Shown piece after piece: positions 44,559 to 52,918 of a stretch of 64,000 bases of DNA (the first letter of the stretch is position 1; every line of letters starts with the position of its first letter). Location of the stretch: contig NZ_FQWT01000005.1 of assembly GCF_900129755.1 (NCBI RefSeq), forward strand, positions 310,001 through 374,000. Reading direction: 5' to 3'. Source of the stretch: Chryseobacterium oranimense (GTDB lineage: Bacteria > Bacteroidota > Bacteroidia > Flavobacteriales > Weeksellaceae). The notes beneath the pieces were generated by a model. That model did no database searches. It saw nothing but the letters and a program-made list of their open reading frames with translations, and was not told where the DNA came from. A program made the translations under genes and the position numbers.

Positions 44559-45200
44559 TTATTCTACAACCATTTTCCCATTTTTCCGGTACATATGGAT
44601 TTCATCTCCTTCTTCAATAATATGGGCGCTCATCATCAGAAGTTTATCCTTTTCCCATTGGTAAGTTTTACTGTAGGTATTAACAGGACCTACATGATAG
44701 GATGAAGTGATTTCTTTTCTTTTCCGATCAAACCCAATATTCTGGATGGTGTCCAAAGGTTTGTAGTGATCATATTTCCTGCTTTTCTGATTATATAACC
44801 AAAAGCTTGAAGATGAAGCATAATTTCCGGCCCAGTTGATCAGTTCTATATCATTATAGCCGTCAAAATTAGCATCATTATCAATATTAAAAATTACTTC
44901 TCTTTCATTCAGAACAGAGATGGTATCTACAATAATTTTCTGATGCAGCTTATTTTTATTGAATATACTGATTGACTTAAAACTGATTTCGCCGTCCGGA
45001 CTCTTCAATCCTTTAAGTGTATAGGTAAATCCGTTTCCTTTCACAGATTGGGAAAAAGGAACTGATGCCGTGTCCTCAGCCGGTACATTTTCTACCTGTT
45101 GTACCGGAGCAGGCTCATTAACAATAGATTCTTCCTTCGGCTCTGTTTTTTTAATGCAGCTGCATAAAACGATCAGGATCAAAGGAAATATTCTGTTCAT
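44559..45200 (-). CDS. Hypothetical lipoprotein
   Basis: The 213-residue product has a lipoprotein signal ('LIVLCSC', Cys15), a Pro/Glu/Val-rich linker to about residue 45, and an FG-GAP/VCBS-like stretch 'NIDNDANFDGYNDIELINWAGNYASSS'. A 'DxNFDGYxD' pattern like this often binds calcium. Its start overlaps the TrmH stop by 4 bp. Function is unknown. Confidence 0.7.
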   Translation of the reverse strand: MNRIFPLILIVLCSCIKKTEPKEESIVNEPAPVQQVENVPAEDTASVPFSQSVKGNGFTYTLKGLKSPDGEISFKSISIFNKNKLHQKIIVDTISVLNEREVIFNIDNDANFDGYNDIELINWAGNYASSSSFWLYNQKSRKYDHYKPLDTIQNIGFDRKRKEITSSYHVGPVNTYSKTYQWEKDKLLMMSAHIIEEGDEIHMYRKNGKMVVE

Positions 45201-45868
45201 ATGGATAGGTTGTGATCTTTAAGGTATTTGTCGAAAATCTGCTCCCCGCTTCGTATAGAGTTTACAGCCCAGCGGATCTTCATTCTCAATAATTTTTCCT
45301 CATCAAGCTTGTAATTGATATCCGATTTTATCAGCTTTTGCTTTAATTCATACATACAGATGGAAGCGGCAACAGATACATTGAAACTCCTTGTAAAGCC
45401 ATACATAGGAATGGCCAATGTTTCATCTGCAAAATCCAGAATCTCCTGGGAAACGCCTTCCATTTCAGTTCCGAAAACCAAAGCAATCGGCTCGGTAATT
45501 TCATATTCAGGCAACATTTTCGCATTGTTTTCTAATGAAACAACGACTATTTTGTAGCCTCTGTCTTTGATTTTCTGAAAAGACTCCATATTTCTGGGAA
45601 GTTTTTCTACCTCAACCCATGTATCAGCTCCTTTGGTAACACGAAGATTGGGTTCAAAACTATATTCTTCCTGCAAAGCGACCACTTTATGAAAACCACA
45701 AGCCTCCACAGAACGCACAATGGCTGCAGCATTCCTGAACTGATAAATATCTTCTACAACAGGAAGCACAAAATCCGAACTTTCCGGTGCAAAATGCTCA
45801 ATCTTTGCCAATCTTTCCTCTGTCAGAAACTGCTTTAAATATTCAAAAGTTTGCTCTAAATCTTCCAT
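45197..45868 (-). CDS. TrmH-type tRNA (guanosine-2'-O-)methyltransferase
   Basis: The 223-residue SPOUT methyltransferase has an N-terminal helical region, the motif-1 region 'IYQFRNAAAIVRSVEACGFHKVV', motif 2 'ALVFGTEMEGVSQEILDFAD' and motif 3 'IPMYGFTRSFNVSVAASICMYEL', all typical of TrmH. The C-terminal helix 'LRMKIRWAVNSIRSGEQIFDKYL' also fits. The family methylates G18 of tRNA, the likely role here. Confidence 0.9.
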   Translation of the reverse strand: MEDLEQTFEYLKQFLTEERLAKIEHFAPESSDFVLPVVEDIYQFRNAAAIVRSVEACGFHKVVALQEEYSFEPNLRVTKGADTWVEVEKLPRNMESFQKIKDRGYKIVVVSLENNAKMLPEYEITEPIALVFGTEMEGVSQEILDFADETLAIPMYGFTRSFNVSVAASICMYELKQKLIKSDINYKLDEEKLLRMKIRWAVNSIRSGEQIFDKYLKDHNLSI

Positions 45869-45949
45869 TCATTTTCAAATCTTTGCAAATTAACGTAATT
45901 TTGGATTATGAACCTGAACGAGGCTCAATTTCTTGCTAAAAAATAATTC

Positions 45950-46966
45950 ATGAAACGAAAAGTCCTGCTTATTTATACCGGAGGAACCATTGGTATGGAA
46001 AAAGATTATGAAACCGGAAGCCTCCGCGCATTTGATTTTGGAAATATTTTCGAAAAAATGCCCGAGATGAAACTAATGGAATGCGAAGTATTCGTACATC
46101 CTTTCGCAAAACCACTGGACTCTTCTGATATGGGACCCGAGGAATGGAAGGTGATCGCCAATTATATCCTGAAAAATTATGAGCTTTACGACGGTTTTCT
46201 GATTCTTCACGGGACAGATACAATGTCTTATACCGCTTCTGCTTTAAGCTTTATGCTAAAAGGTTTGAGAAAACCGGTGATCATGACAGGTTCACAGCTG
46301 CCGATCGGTGACCTGAGGACGGATGCAAAGGAAAATCTTCTGACAAGCCTTTATTATGCCAGTCTTTATGAAAACGATGAGGCCGTTATCCAGGAAGTGG
46401 CCATTTATTTTGAATATAAGCTATTAAGAGGAAACAGAACGCTGAAATATTCTGCCGAGTATTTTGACGCTTACGCCAGTCCCAACTACCCTATACTGGG
46501 ACAGTCCGGGGTTCACTTAAATATTATCAAGGAAAATCTTTATCGTTGTGATCCGGAAATACAATTTCATGTAGATGAACATATTTCCGAAGATATTCTG
46601 TTCTGGAGAATTTTTCCGGGAATGCACCTGAGCCATTTTAAAGAAATCCCAAAAATGAAGGTTCTTATTCTTCAGGTTTTCGGTTCAGGAACCATTTTCA
46701 GCAGTGAAAAAACACAGGAAACGCTGCAGGAGATCAGAAACAACGGAACTGAAATCGTAGTGGTAAGTCAGTGTATATCAGGAGGTATCTCGTTCGGAAA
46801 GTATGAAAACAGTAATATTTTCTCGAGAATAGGCGCTATCAGCGGGAAAGACATGACGGCAGAAAGTGCGATCAGTAAAGCCATGCACCTGATCGACAAT
46901 CCGAACTACTCCGGAACCTTTGCCGAGAACTTCACCAAAAGTCTTTGTGGAGAAATAACTGAGTAA
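45950..46966 (+). CDS. ansA: L-asparaginase type I
   Basis: The cytosolic enzyme hydrolyses asparagine to aspartate and ammonia. The 338-residue protein has both threonine signature regions: 'YTGGTIGM' near residue 9 and 'HGTDTMSYTASALSFML' near residue 87. Type I is expected because there is no signal peptide. It may pair functionally with asnB elsewhere in the window in asparagine balance. tRNA-Ser follows 55 bp downstream. Confidence 0.93.
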   Translation: MKRKVLLIYTGGTIGMEKDYETGSLRAFDFGNIFEKMPEMKLMECEVFVHPFAKPLDSSDMGPEEWKVIANYILKNYELYDGFLILHGTDTMSYTASALSFMLKGLRKPVIMTGSQLPIGDLRTDAKENLLTSLYYASLYENDEAVIQEVAIYFEYKLLRGNRTLKYSAEYFDAYASPNYPILGQSGVHLNIIKENLYRCDPEIQFHVDEHISEDILFWRIFPGMHLSHFKEIPKMKVLILQVFGSGTIFSSEKTQETLQEIRNNGTEIVVVSQCISGGISFGKYENSNIFSRIGAISGKDMTAESAISKAMHLIDNPNYSGTFAENFTKSLCGEITE

Positions 46967-46979
46967 TTTTAAAGAATAA

Positions 46980-47010
46980 TTTGCAGATTCCAGAAATTAG
47001 CCTATTTTTG
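46980..47010 (+). promoter_or_regulatory. tRNA-Ser promoter
   Basis: TTTG (46980-46983), a 19-bp spacer and TATTTTTG (47003-47010) match the Bacteroidetes consensus exactly. The tRNA begins 12 bp later. Confidence 0.78.
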
Positions 47011-47021
47011 CAATCTCAAAT

Positions 47022-47108
47022 AGAGAGGTGTCCGAGTGGTTGAAGGAGCTACCCTGGAAAGGTAGTATACGGGTAACTGTATCGAGGGTTCGAATCCCTT
47101 CCTCTCTG
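47022..47108 (+). tRNA. tRNA-Ser(GGA)
   Basis: An 87-nt class II tRNA with acceptor stem AGAGAGG/CCTCTCT and discriminator G. The anticodon stem CTACC/GGTAG carries the loop CTGGAAA, so the anticodon is GGA, reading UCC and UCU. A long variable arm and T loop TTCGAAT are present. CCA is not encoded. Its 3' end is the probable attachment site of the following prophage. Confidence 0.93.
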
Positions 47109-47221
47109 CAAATTAAAGCGCTGGTTTTCAGCGCTTTTCTTATTTAAACAATTATTCATCTTTGTTCATAAATTATATTTTCATAATTTTATTATATACA
47201 AATTAGGTATAAAATAGTGCG

Positions 47222-47243
47222 TTTTTACATAATTTTTACATAA
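47222..47243 (+). repeat. Tandem 11-bp repeat before the integrase gene
   Basis: Two exact adjacent copies of TTTTTACATAA lie 12 bp before the integrase start. Position suggests an integrase arm-type site or an operator. Confidence 0.5.
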
Positions 47244-47254
47244 TAAATTTAACC

Positions 47255-48424
47255 ATGAAAATCCGATTCTATTTAGATAAAACTATTACTAAAAAAGAGG
47301 GGCATCCTTTGAGACTTTACATCTACGTATCTTCTAAAGACAGGAAATATCCCTTTACTCAATATTCTTCCCTCGCCAAAGATTGGGATTTCATCAAAGA
47401 AGAGCCTAAAAAGAGTCATCCGCTTTATACTGCTATATCTGATTTTCTTTATGAAAACAGAAGGAAGATTCTAAAACTTCTAAATTCTCGAGAATCTAAA
47501 ACAAGCCAACAAATAGAAAATTATCTACTAGGTAATTCTGATAGTATTTATGATTTTTGGGAAGAGCGTATTAAGGAACTTGAAGTACATCGCGAAAACA
47601 GGTCAAAAACAGATTTAAACACAGGTGGCACCGCAGGAAAATATAGCAACAATTTGAGTGTATTTAAGGCTTATAAAGAGGAACTGATGTTTTCAGAAAT
47701 AAATTATAATTTCCTATATCAATTTAAGCTATCCAAAAGTAAAACATGTAGTCCAGGTGGAATTAATTCATATTTAGCTAATTTAAGAGCCGTATATAAG
47801 CAGGCGATTAAAAGAGGGCTATATACTCCAGAATCCTTTTCAAACCCATTTGAGGGTATTATGGAGACTACAGGCAAAACAAAGGATAAGTATCTTACTA
47901 TTGACGAAATGAAAATATTAAAGTCTAATCCTATCGACCATGATTTTTACCGATATTTCATGTTGTGCTTTTATTTAGGAGGATTAGATTTTATAGACAT
48001 TGCCTCATTAAAGAAAAGTGACATCAAAAATAACAGAATAAAGTTCATTCGGTTTAAGGGCGGAACAAATGAATTAATAGATAACAGCATTTTTGAAGAA
48101 GCTAAGGAAATTATCAATTATTTTGAAGATCCTGATTCAGACTACCTTACACCAATACATAAGTTTTCTTACAAACCCTATAGGGATAAATACGTTAGGG
48201 AAATCCGGAAGAAATTTAAAAAGTTAGGAATTGAATCTTATGTAGATTCTAAAAGTCCTAGATATACATTTATTAACATTGGCAGTAAGGAGCTTTATTT
48301 AAACAGGGATATAGTAAAGGAGCTTACCGGACACTCGCAGAATGACACACATTCTATCTATGAGGGTAAATTTCCCTATCACGTTAAAGACAAAGTGCAT
48401 AAAGAAATTATTGATTCATTATAG
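47255..48424 (+). CDS. Tyrosine-type site-specific integrase
   Basis: The 389-residue recombinase has an N-terminal arm-binding domain ('MKIRFYLDKTITKKEGHPLRLYIYVSSK' pattern), a SAM-like core-binding domain (about 80-195) and the catalytic domain. In the latter are 'YFMLCFYLGGLDFIDIASL' (where the first Arg of the usual A-R-L-G-L-R pattern is replaced) and 'ELTGHSQNDTHSIYEGKF', which holds the His-x-x... box and the Tyr nucleophile. It lies 146 bp from tRNA-Ser and drives prophage integration and excision. Confidence 0.9.
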   Translation: MKIRFYLDKTITKKEGHPLRLYIYVSSKDRKYPFTQYSSLAKDWDFIKEEPKKSHPLYTAISDFLYENRRKILKLLNSRESKTSQQIENYLLGNSDSIYDFWEERIKELEVHRENRSKTDLNTGGTAGKYSNNLSVFKAYKEELMFSEINYNFLYQFKLSKSKTCSPGGINSYLANLRAVYKQAIKRGLYTPESFSNPFEGIMETTGKTKDKYLTIDEMKILKSNPIDHDFYRYFMLCFYLGGLDFIDIASLKKSDIKNNRIKFIRFKGGTNELIDNSIFEEAKEIINYFEDPDSDYLTPIHKFSYKPYRDKYVREIRKKFKKLGIESYVDSKSPRYTFINIGSKELYLNRDIVKELTGHSQNDTHSIYEGKFPYHVKDKVHKEIIDSL

Positions 48425-48450
48425 GCGTGACTTAGAACCTCACGCCTTTT
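48423..48450. terminator. Terminator after the integrase
   Basis: AGGCGTGA and TCACGCCT form an 8-bp stem, followed by TTTTCT. It also overlaps the 3' end of the convergent gene at 48432. Confidence 0.75.
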
Positions 48451-48791
48451 TCTTTTAGTTGCTGTATTTTATCTTTTATGATTACTTCAGTTAATTTTTC
48501 GTTTTGAGTAAATGGCCAGGCATATTCAAGATACGAGTAAATGTCCTTATCTACTAAGGCAGACAAAAACACATACAAGTCTCTTCGATCTTTATTTTCA
48601 AAGTACTCTTCATCAAACTCAAAAACTGTATCTGCGGATATTTCCCACCTTTCACGGAAGTAACCATCAAATTCAATATTCTTATGTGTTGCTGCTCCCC
48701 GGATGAGTTCCATTGAATCATCATAAAAGCACTCCAAGTCTTCCGGGTCTGCTTCCAGGTAATTTGAAAGGATTTCAAGTATATTTTCCAT
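48432..48791 (-). CDS. Hypothetical prophage protein
   Basis: The 119-residue acidic protein starts 'MENILEILSNYLEADPEDLECFYDDSMEL'. It is soluble and probably helical; I recognise no family. It is the last gene of the minus-strand unit umuD-umuC-SRAP and shares one base with the SRAP stop codon, so it is likely expressed with the DNA-damage genes. Confidence 0.65.
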   Translation of the reverse strand: MENILEILSNYLEADPEDLECFYDDSMELIRGAATHKNIEFDGYFRERWEISADTVFEFDEEYFENKDRRDLYVFLSALVDKDIYSYLEYAWPFTQNEKLTEVIIKDKIQQLKEKGVRF

Positions 48792-49456
48792 TAGAATAAA
48801 GTATTTGGTGTTTTATTAGGTTCCAGGTTTTCAAATATTAAATCTACGTTATAGGTAGGATGATAAAAGTGCATATAGTCTTCATTGAATAGCCAGTTTT
48901 GATGATCTCTTTCATTTAATACTACCGGCATTCTTTTTTTTGAATTGTGAATTTCTGCCATTAATGTATTAGCTTTTGTTGTGCATATTGAAAAAGTAAC
49001 AATATCATTCCATACATTGTAAATTCCCGCTAATGCAAATGGTTTATCATTATTGTTCAGACGAATCCTATGTAATTGCTTGATTTTTCCTTCTGGATCT
49101 GGATTACCAAACTTATCCAGAGAACGCCATTCATAGAAACCATTTACCAAAACCAAACATCTTTTATTGATGCTATTCTTATAACTATTTTTAATATCCA
49201 GCTCTTCAATCACTGCATTAAGGGTTTTAGACTGAAATGATCTATCCTTACTAAATAACGGTAGTAATCCCCAATCTCCAATAACTGCAGCATCTGGATT
49301 TTCATCTGTTATTATCGGCAGAGGTTTTTCAACTGTTCCCTTTGCTCTAAATCCTGAAAGTATTTTTTCTCCATTCCAGGTATTGAAATTTGCTTCAACA
49401 TTAAAGGTGTCCTCTAAATCCTTCTTTGTATATTTTGCGTCAACGTTATAACACAT
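48791..49456 (-). CDS. SRAP (HMCES/YedK) DNA-protein crosslink enzyme
   Basis: SRAP proteins form a thiazolidine crosslink with abasic sites in single-stranded DNA through Cys2. The 221-residue product has that Cys2 ('MCYNVD'), the catalytic Glu109 in 'NGFYEWR', His170 in 'TLMAEIHNSKKRMPVVL' and the 'RMPV' loop. Its place beside umuDC in a phage suggests a role in tolerating damaged DNA after induction. Confidence 0.9.
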   Translation of the reverse strand: MCYNVDAKYTKKDLEDTFNVEANFNTWNGEKILSGFRAKGTVEKPLPIITDENPDAAVIGDWGLLPLFSKDRSFQSKTLNAVIEELDIKNSYKNSINKRCLVLVNGFYEWRSLDKFGNPDPEGKIKQLHRIRLNNNDKPFALAGIYNVWNDIVTFSICTTKANTLMAEIHNSKKRMPVVLNERDHQNWLFNEDYMHFYHPTYNVDLIFENLEPNKTPNTLF

Positions 49457-49502
49457 AGTTAATATTTTACATGCAAAAGATACAAAAACTGTACAATTTC
49501 AT

Positions 49503-50759
49503 TTATGCACGCAAAATAATTGATTCATTGAAGCTTGAAGTGTATTTTGGCGAAAGATGTTTTTGATCCATTTTCCAGGTTGTCTGCACGTCCATTGAGG
49601 CTAGTTTAACCTTTTGTTTTCCGAGTCTACTGTTCATTAAGTCCATAGCATCCATGATTGGAGTATGCTTTTCATGGTAGTCAATATCAAACATACTCGT
49701 CATCCTTTCCGTTTCCGGAACAAATGTACCTGTGATCACACCTGCCTTTCTATATTTGGGACCATCAATAAATATTTTATCCAGAGCTATTTTAGCATAC
49801 TTTGAAATCTCAATGGATGAATTACTTGGATTCGGAAGTGTAACCGTGAATGAATTGCTGTATTGAGGCTGATCTAATTTAAAACGATCTGTCATGACAA
49901 AGACGGTCACATGTTTACAGCACGATCTCTGTTCACGTAGTTTCCGGGCACATTCTGAAGCGAATGTTGAAACACGCTCATGCACGTAGCCGTATTCAGC
50001 GCGTCCCCGGTCAAACGTCCTGGTTGTTGCTATGTTTTTCTTTGGCTCCGGAATACTCATTTGATATTGTGGTTCACCCAACAGCTCCTTTTTCATCCTG
50101 ACACCAAGAATTCCCATTTCGTCACGGAGAAAGTCTTCAGGAAGCTGTGCAAAATCCCAAGCGGTATGAGCGCCATAATTTTTAAATCTTTCATAGTACC
50201 TTCGGCCAATTCCCCAAATGTCTTCCAAAGGAAACCATTTCAGCGCAGCCTCAATTTTTTTCTGAGAATCGATCATGTAAACCGATCCTGTTTTTTCTGG
50301 AAATTTTTTAGCTATTTTATTGGCTACTTTTGCCAGTGTTTTACTTGGAGCCATTCCAATACTTGTTGGAAGGTCAAGCCCATTCAGAACATCTCTTCGC
50401 AAATCAACCATTCTCTGGTATTGGTTATTGTACCCATCAAGAAAAAGAAAAGATTCATCAATTGAATACACCTCAATATCATTACAATATCGCCTAACTA
50501 TATTCACGACCCTATTACTTATGTCTCCATACAGAACAAAATTGGCTGAGCACACGACAAGACCATGCGTTTTTTCAAAATGTTTTAGTTTAAAGTATGG
50601 TTCTCCCATTGGAATCCCCAAGGCTTTAGCTTCATTGCTCCGGGCAATTGCGCACCCATCATTATTCGATAGTACAACAACGGGTCGGCCTCTCCATGCA
50701 TAATTGAAGATGCGTTCACAGGAAGCGTAAAAGTTATTCCCATCTATTAAAGCTATCAT
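49503..50759 (-). CDS. umuC: Y-family DNA polymerase UmuC
   Basis: This is the catalytic subunit of an error-prone translesion polymerase. With the start at ATG 50759 the 418-residue protein begins 'MIALIDGNNFYASCERIF', which carries the first catalytic Asp. 'EVYSIDESFLFLDGY' holds the catalytic Asp-Glu pair. 'SIGMAPSKTLAKVANKIAKK' and a C-terminal UmuC-type extension follow. The start overlaps the umuD stop by 4 bp, a standard umuDC arrangement. A start 12 bp upstream (50771) is less likely. Confidence 0.92.
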   Translation of the reverse strand: MIALIDGNNFYASCERIFNYAWRGRPVVVLSNNDGCAIARSNEAKALGIPMGEPYFKLKHFEKTHGLVVCSANFVLYGDISNRVVNIVRRYCNDIEVYSIDESFLFLDGYNNQYQRMVDLRRDVLNGLDLPTSIGMAPSKTLAKVANKIAKKFPEKTGSVYMIDSQKKIEAALKWFPLEDIWGIGRRYYERFKNYGAHTAWDFAQLPEDFLRDEMGILGVRMKKELLGEPQYQMSIPEPKKNIATTRTFDRGRAEYGYVHERVSTFASECARKLREQRSCCKHVTVFVMTDRFKLDQPQYSNSFTVTLPNPSNSSIEISKYAKIALDKIFIDGPKYRKAGVITGTFVPETERMTSMFDIDYHEKHTPIMDAMDLMNSRLGKQKVKLASMDVQTTWKMDQKHLSPKYTSSFNESIILRA

Positions 50760-51229
50760 AGTTTCCTCCAATTTCTAAATGTCCATGTAACAACACCCCA
50801 AAGAAAAAATTCTGTTTCATCGTTAATGTCAAAATCTGAATATTCAACATTCGCTGATTGAAGCTTCAGCTCTTTTAAACTATTATCTTCTTTGTATCTT
50901 GGCTTATATCTTTTGATAAAAAATTCATCCTGGATTATAGCAGCCACCAAATCATTAGGTCGGGCTTCAATCCCCTTTTGAATCAAACACCAATCTTCAC
51001 TTAGAATTCCAATATCCTTTAATGAGTCTCCAGAAATTCTTCCCGGAAATGTCGTATCAGGATCTTTGACCAATAGTTTTAAAAAATCAATCTCTCCATC
51101 CGGGAAATCTAAAGCAGCACTCGGAAAAGCTTGATAACCTCCGGCCTTTAATGTCTCTCTAAAAGGCTGTAAAATCAAAGGCTCAATACTTTCCAAATTA
51201 AATAACTCTAAATTTCCGATCGTTTTCAT
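50756..51229 (-). CDS. umuD: UmuD-like S24 protease (polymerase V subunit)
   Basis: UmuD self-cleaves with RecA filaments to release the active UmuD' partner of UmuC. The 157-residue protein has a plausible cleavage site Ala29-Gly30 ('KAGGYQAFPS'), the catalytic serine in 'GRISGDSLKD' (Ser69) and the catalytic lysine in 'DEFFIKRYK' (Lys106). The protein is directly upstream of umuC. A -7-like element lies just before its start. Confidence 0.88.
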   Translation of the reverse strand: MKTIGNLELFNLESIEPLILQPFRETLKAGGYQAFPSAALDFPDGEIDFLKLLVKDPDTTFPGRISGDSLKDIGILSEDWCLIQKGIEARPNDLVAAIIQDEFFIKRYKPRYKEDNSLKELKLQSANVEYSDFDINDETEFFLWGVVTWTFRNWRKL

Positions 51230-51233
51230 ATCG

Positions 51234-51268
51234 CAAAGTTATATACATTTTGAACCAAAAAGTATCAA
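51234..51268 (-). promoter_or_regulatory. Promoter and imperfect dyad before umuD
   Basis: Minus-strand TAACTTTG (51234-51241) matches the -7 consensus and leaves almost no leader before the umuD ATG. Just upstream is an imperfect inverted repeat TTGAAC...GTATCAA (51250-51268) that could be a damage-response operator. This is a position-based guess. Confidence 0.4.
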
Positions 51269-51342
51269 TGTGGTGTTAAATTTTCTCCGGACAAAGCAAA
51301 ACCCGCATTACGACAGAACTTGACGCATTAAAAAGTTATCCA

Positions 51343-51371
51343 CAAAAAAAATATCCCCAGCTCGTGGGGAT
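51343..51371 (-). terminator. Terminator of the late (lysis) unit
   Basis: ATCCCCA and TGGGGAT form a 7-bp stem with a 5-nt loop. On the minus strand a run of T follows. It separates the lysis genes from umuDC. Confidence 0.82.
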
Positions 51372-51392
51372 AGATAAATACATCTCATTTGT

Positions 51393-51962
51393 TTAGTTAG
51401 ACGAATATTTCTCGTAAGCTTTTTTCATGCTTATATTGTAAGGTTCCCGGCCGTACTTTCTGGCGATTTCCATGAATCCGGAACCGTTATAAATTTTAGC
51501 GATTGTAAACCAGTCCTTATTTATTATTGCCTGCTTTAAATTCCTGTCAGTGTCAATGAATTTTGCAATCTGCCAAATTTGGTTCTCCAAAGATTCTTTC
51601 GCATGATCCCACATTTCCCCAACCGTAGCAAATCCAAGTCGTTTATAATGAAATCCCATAACCTGGCCCAGGCCTATAGATGTACTTTCCATGGCAGCAT
51701 CCGGATCTTTTGCGAAAGCATCATTGAAAGCTGGCCATTCCTTAGACTGAACTTCAACTTTATTTAAATTCCATTTTCCTGACGGTGCATATGGTGCCTT
51801 TTTTCGGAACCAGGCAGGTTCGAATTGTATCATTATTTTACCGGTAATTGGATCAAATCCTTTTCCTCCAGTTTCAACTTCAATAAACGCAAGCATAACC
51901 CGGTAGTCAAAATCGAATTCCGACGAAACTTGTTTTGTAAGGTTTATAATTTCTTTAGTCAT
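51393..51962 (-). CDS. N-acetylmuramidase family endolysin
   Basis: The 189-residue enzyme matches the N-acetylmuramidase (DUF3380) domain: 'MLAFIEVETGGKGFDPITGKIMIQFEPAWF' with the catalytic Glu, 'STSIGLGQVMGFHYKRLGF' and 'WFTIAKIYNGSGF'. It cuts the peptidoglycan glycan backbone to lyse the host. It has no signal peptide, so a holin is expected. It overlaps the upstream u-spanin-like gene by 8 bp. Confidence 0.9.
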   Translation of the reverse strand: MTKEIINLTKQVSSEFDFDYRVMLAFIEVETGGKGFDPITGKIMIQFEPAWFRKKAPYAPSGKWNLNKVEVQSKEWPAFNDAFAKDPDAAMESTSIGLGQVMGFHYKRLGFATVGEMWDHAKESLENQIWQIAKFIDTDRNLKQAIINKDWFTIAKIYNGSGFMEIARKYGREPYNISMKKAYEKYSSN

Positions 51963-52497
51963 TTTTAGAATTTTTATTGTTAAATAAATTTAATCTCCAA
52001 TTAGGAAGATATTTTTTAAGAATTTCCCATAATACAGCGCCGGCAACCAAAGAAACAATGACAATCCAAATAACGCCTCCAAACGTCAATCCTTTACGAT
52101 CTACATCAACCACTCTATAAATCCTTTGTGTCTCGTATCTAATTTTACGGACGTATTTTGTTTCCGTGACATATGTAGTATGGTTGAAATATTTGTATTT
52201 AAATTTTGTTTCCTCTTGCTTATCTTTGAATTCTACATCTGCACTACCTGAAAAAATTAAATTACCATATTGCAATTGATATGGAGAGCCATTTGAGGTT
52301 ATTTTAAGGCTCTTATCGGAAAGCAACTGAGAAAGATCAGTAAATGATTCAGTTTTACTATTTAAAGTCGTATTTTGAGCTCCAGACTCTTTGCTTTCTA
52401 AAGTGGTCGAATTCGACTCCTTTGTCATTTGCTTTTTCCTGGATCCGCAGCTAAAAATAAAAAGGATTATCAAGCTAATCCAGGTAAACTTTTTCAT
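51955..52497 (-). CDS. u-spanin-like lipoprotein
   Basis: The 180-residue protein (start 'MKKFTWISLIILFIFSC') has an N-terminal lipobox 'FIFSC' and a single C-terminal membrane helix ('GGVIWIVIVSLVAGAVLWEIL', near residues 140-160) followed by a basic tail. That layout, an outer-membrane lipid anchor and an inner-membrane helix in one chain, is that of unimolecular spanins such as T1 gp11. It lies directly before the endolysin. A start two codons earlier (52503) is possible. Confidence 0.65.
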   Translation of the reverse strand: MKKFTWISLIILFIFSCGSRKKQMTKESNSTTLESKESGAQNTTLNSKTESFTDLSQLLSDKSLKITSNGSPYQLQYGNLIFSGSADVEFKDKQEETKFKYKYFNHTTYVTETKYVRKIRYETQRIYRVVDVDRKGLTFGGVIWIVIVSLVAGAVLWEILKKYLPNWRLNLFNNKNSKND

Positions 52498-52918
52498 TGT
52501 CAATTATTTTATATCTACGTATTACAAAGTCATTTTTATGGAAAAGCCGGTACAGCCATCCCGCCCGGATCGTGTCCTGTCCATCATACACTTCTATTTC
52601 TTCAACTGGATCGTTTCTGTTTTCTTCCTTTACTGCTTTTGAATTTGAAGAAACATTATTTCTAAACTCTCCCGGTCCAAAATATTCATTAAAAAAATGC
52701 TTTAGTTTTGAGTAAAGAGTTGATCTTTTGCTTTTCAATTGCTCGTTTTCTTTTTCTGCTTCTGAAATTTTTTTATCCAGAGTCTCTGCTTTAATCTTTT
52801 CAGCTTCAATTTTTATGATAGTTTCTTTAACTTTTTCAGACAATTTGGAAGTGTCTGGCTTTTGCGGTTCTTGTGCAAAAGCAAAACAACTGACTAATAT
52901 TAAAATCAAATTTTTCAT
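52475..52918 (-). CDS. Secreted coiled-coil protein of the lysis cassette
   Basis: The 147-residue product has a short signal sequence ('MKNLILILVSCFAFAQ') and a long coiled coil (about residues 24-75, rich in Lys and Glu). A globular end contains 'YDGQDTIRAGWLYRLF'. The 'LVSC' in the signal could be a lipobox. It overlaps neighbours on both sides (23-29 bp and 4 bp). The role is unclear; it may be an accessory spanin or structural protein. Confidence 0.6.
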   Translation of the reverse strand: MKNLILILVSCFAFAQEPQKPDTSKLSEKVKETIIKIEAEKIKAETLDKKISEAEKENEQLKSKRSTLYSKLKHFFNEYFGPGEFRNNVSSNSKAVKEENRNDPVEEIEVYDGQDTIRAGWLYRLFHKNDFVIRRYKIIDNEKVYLD

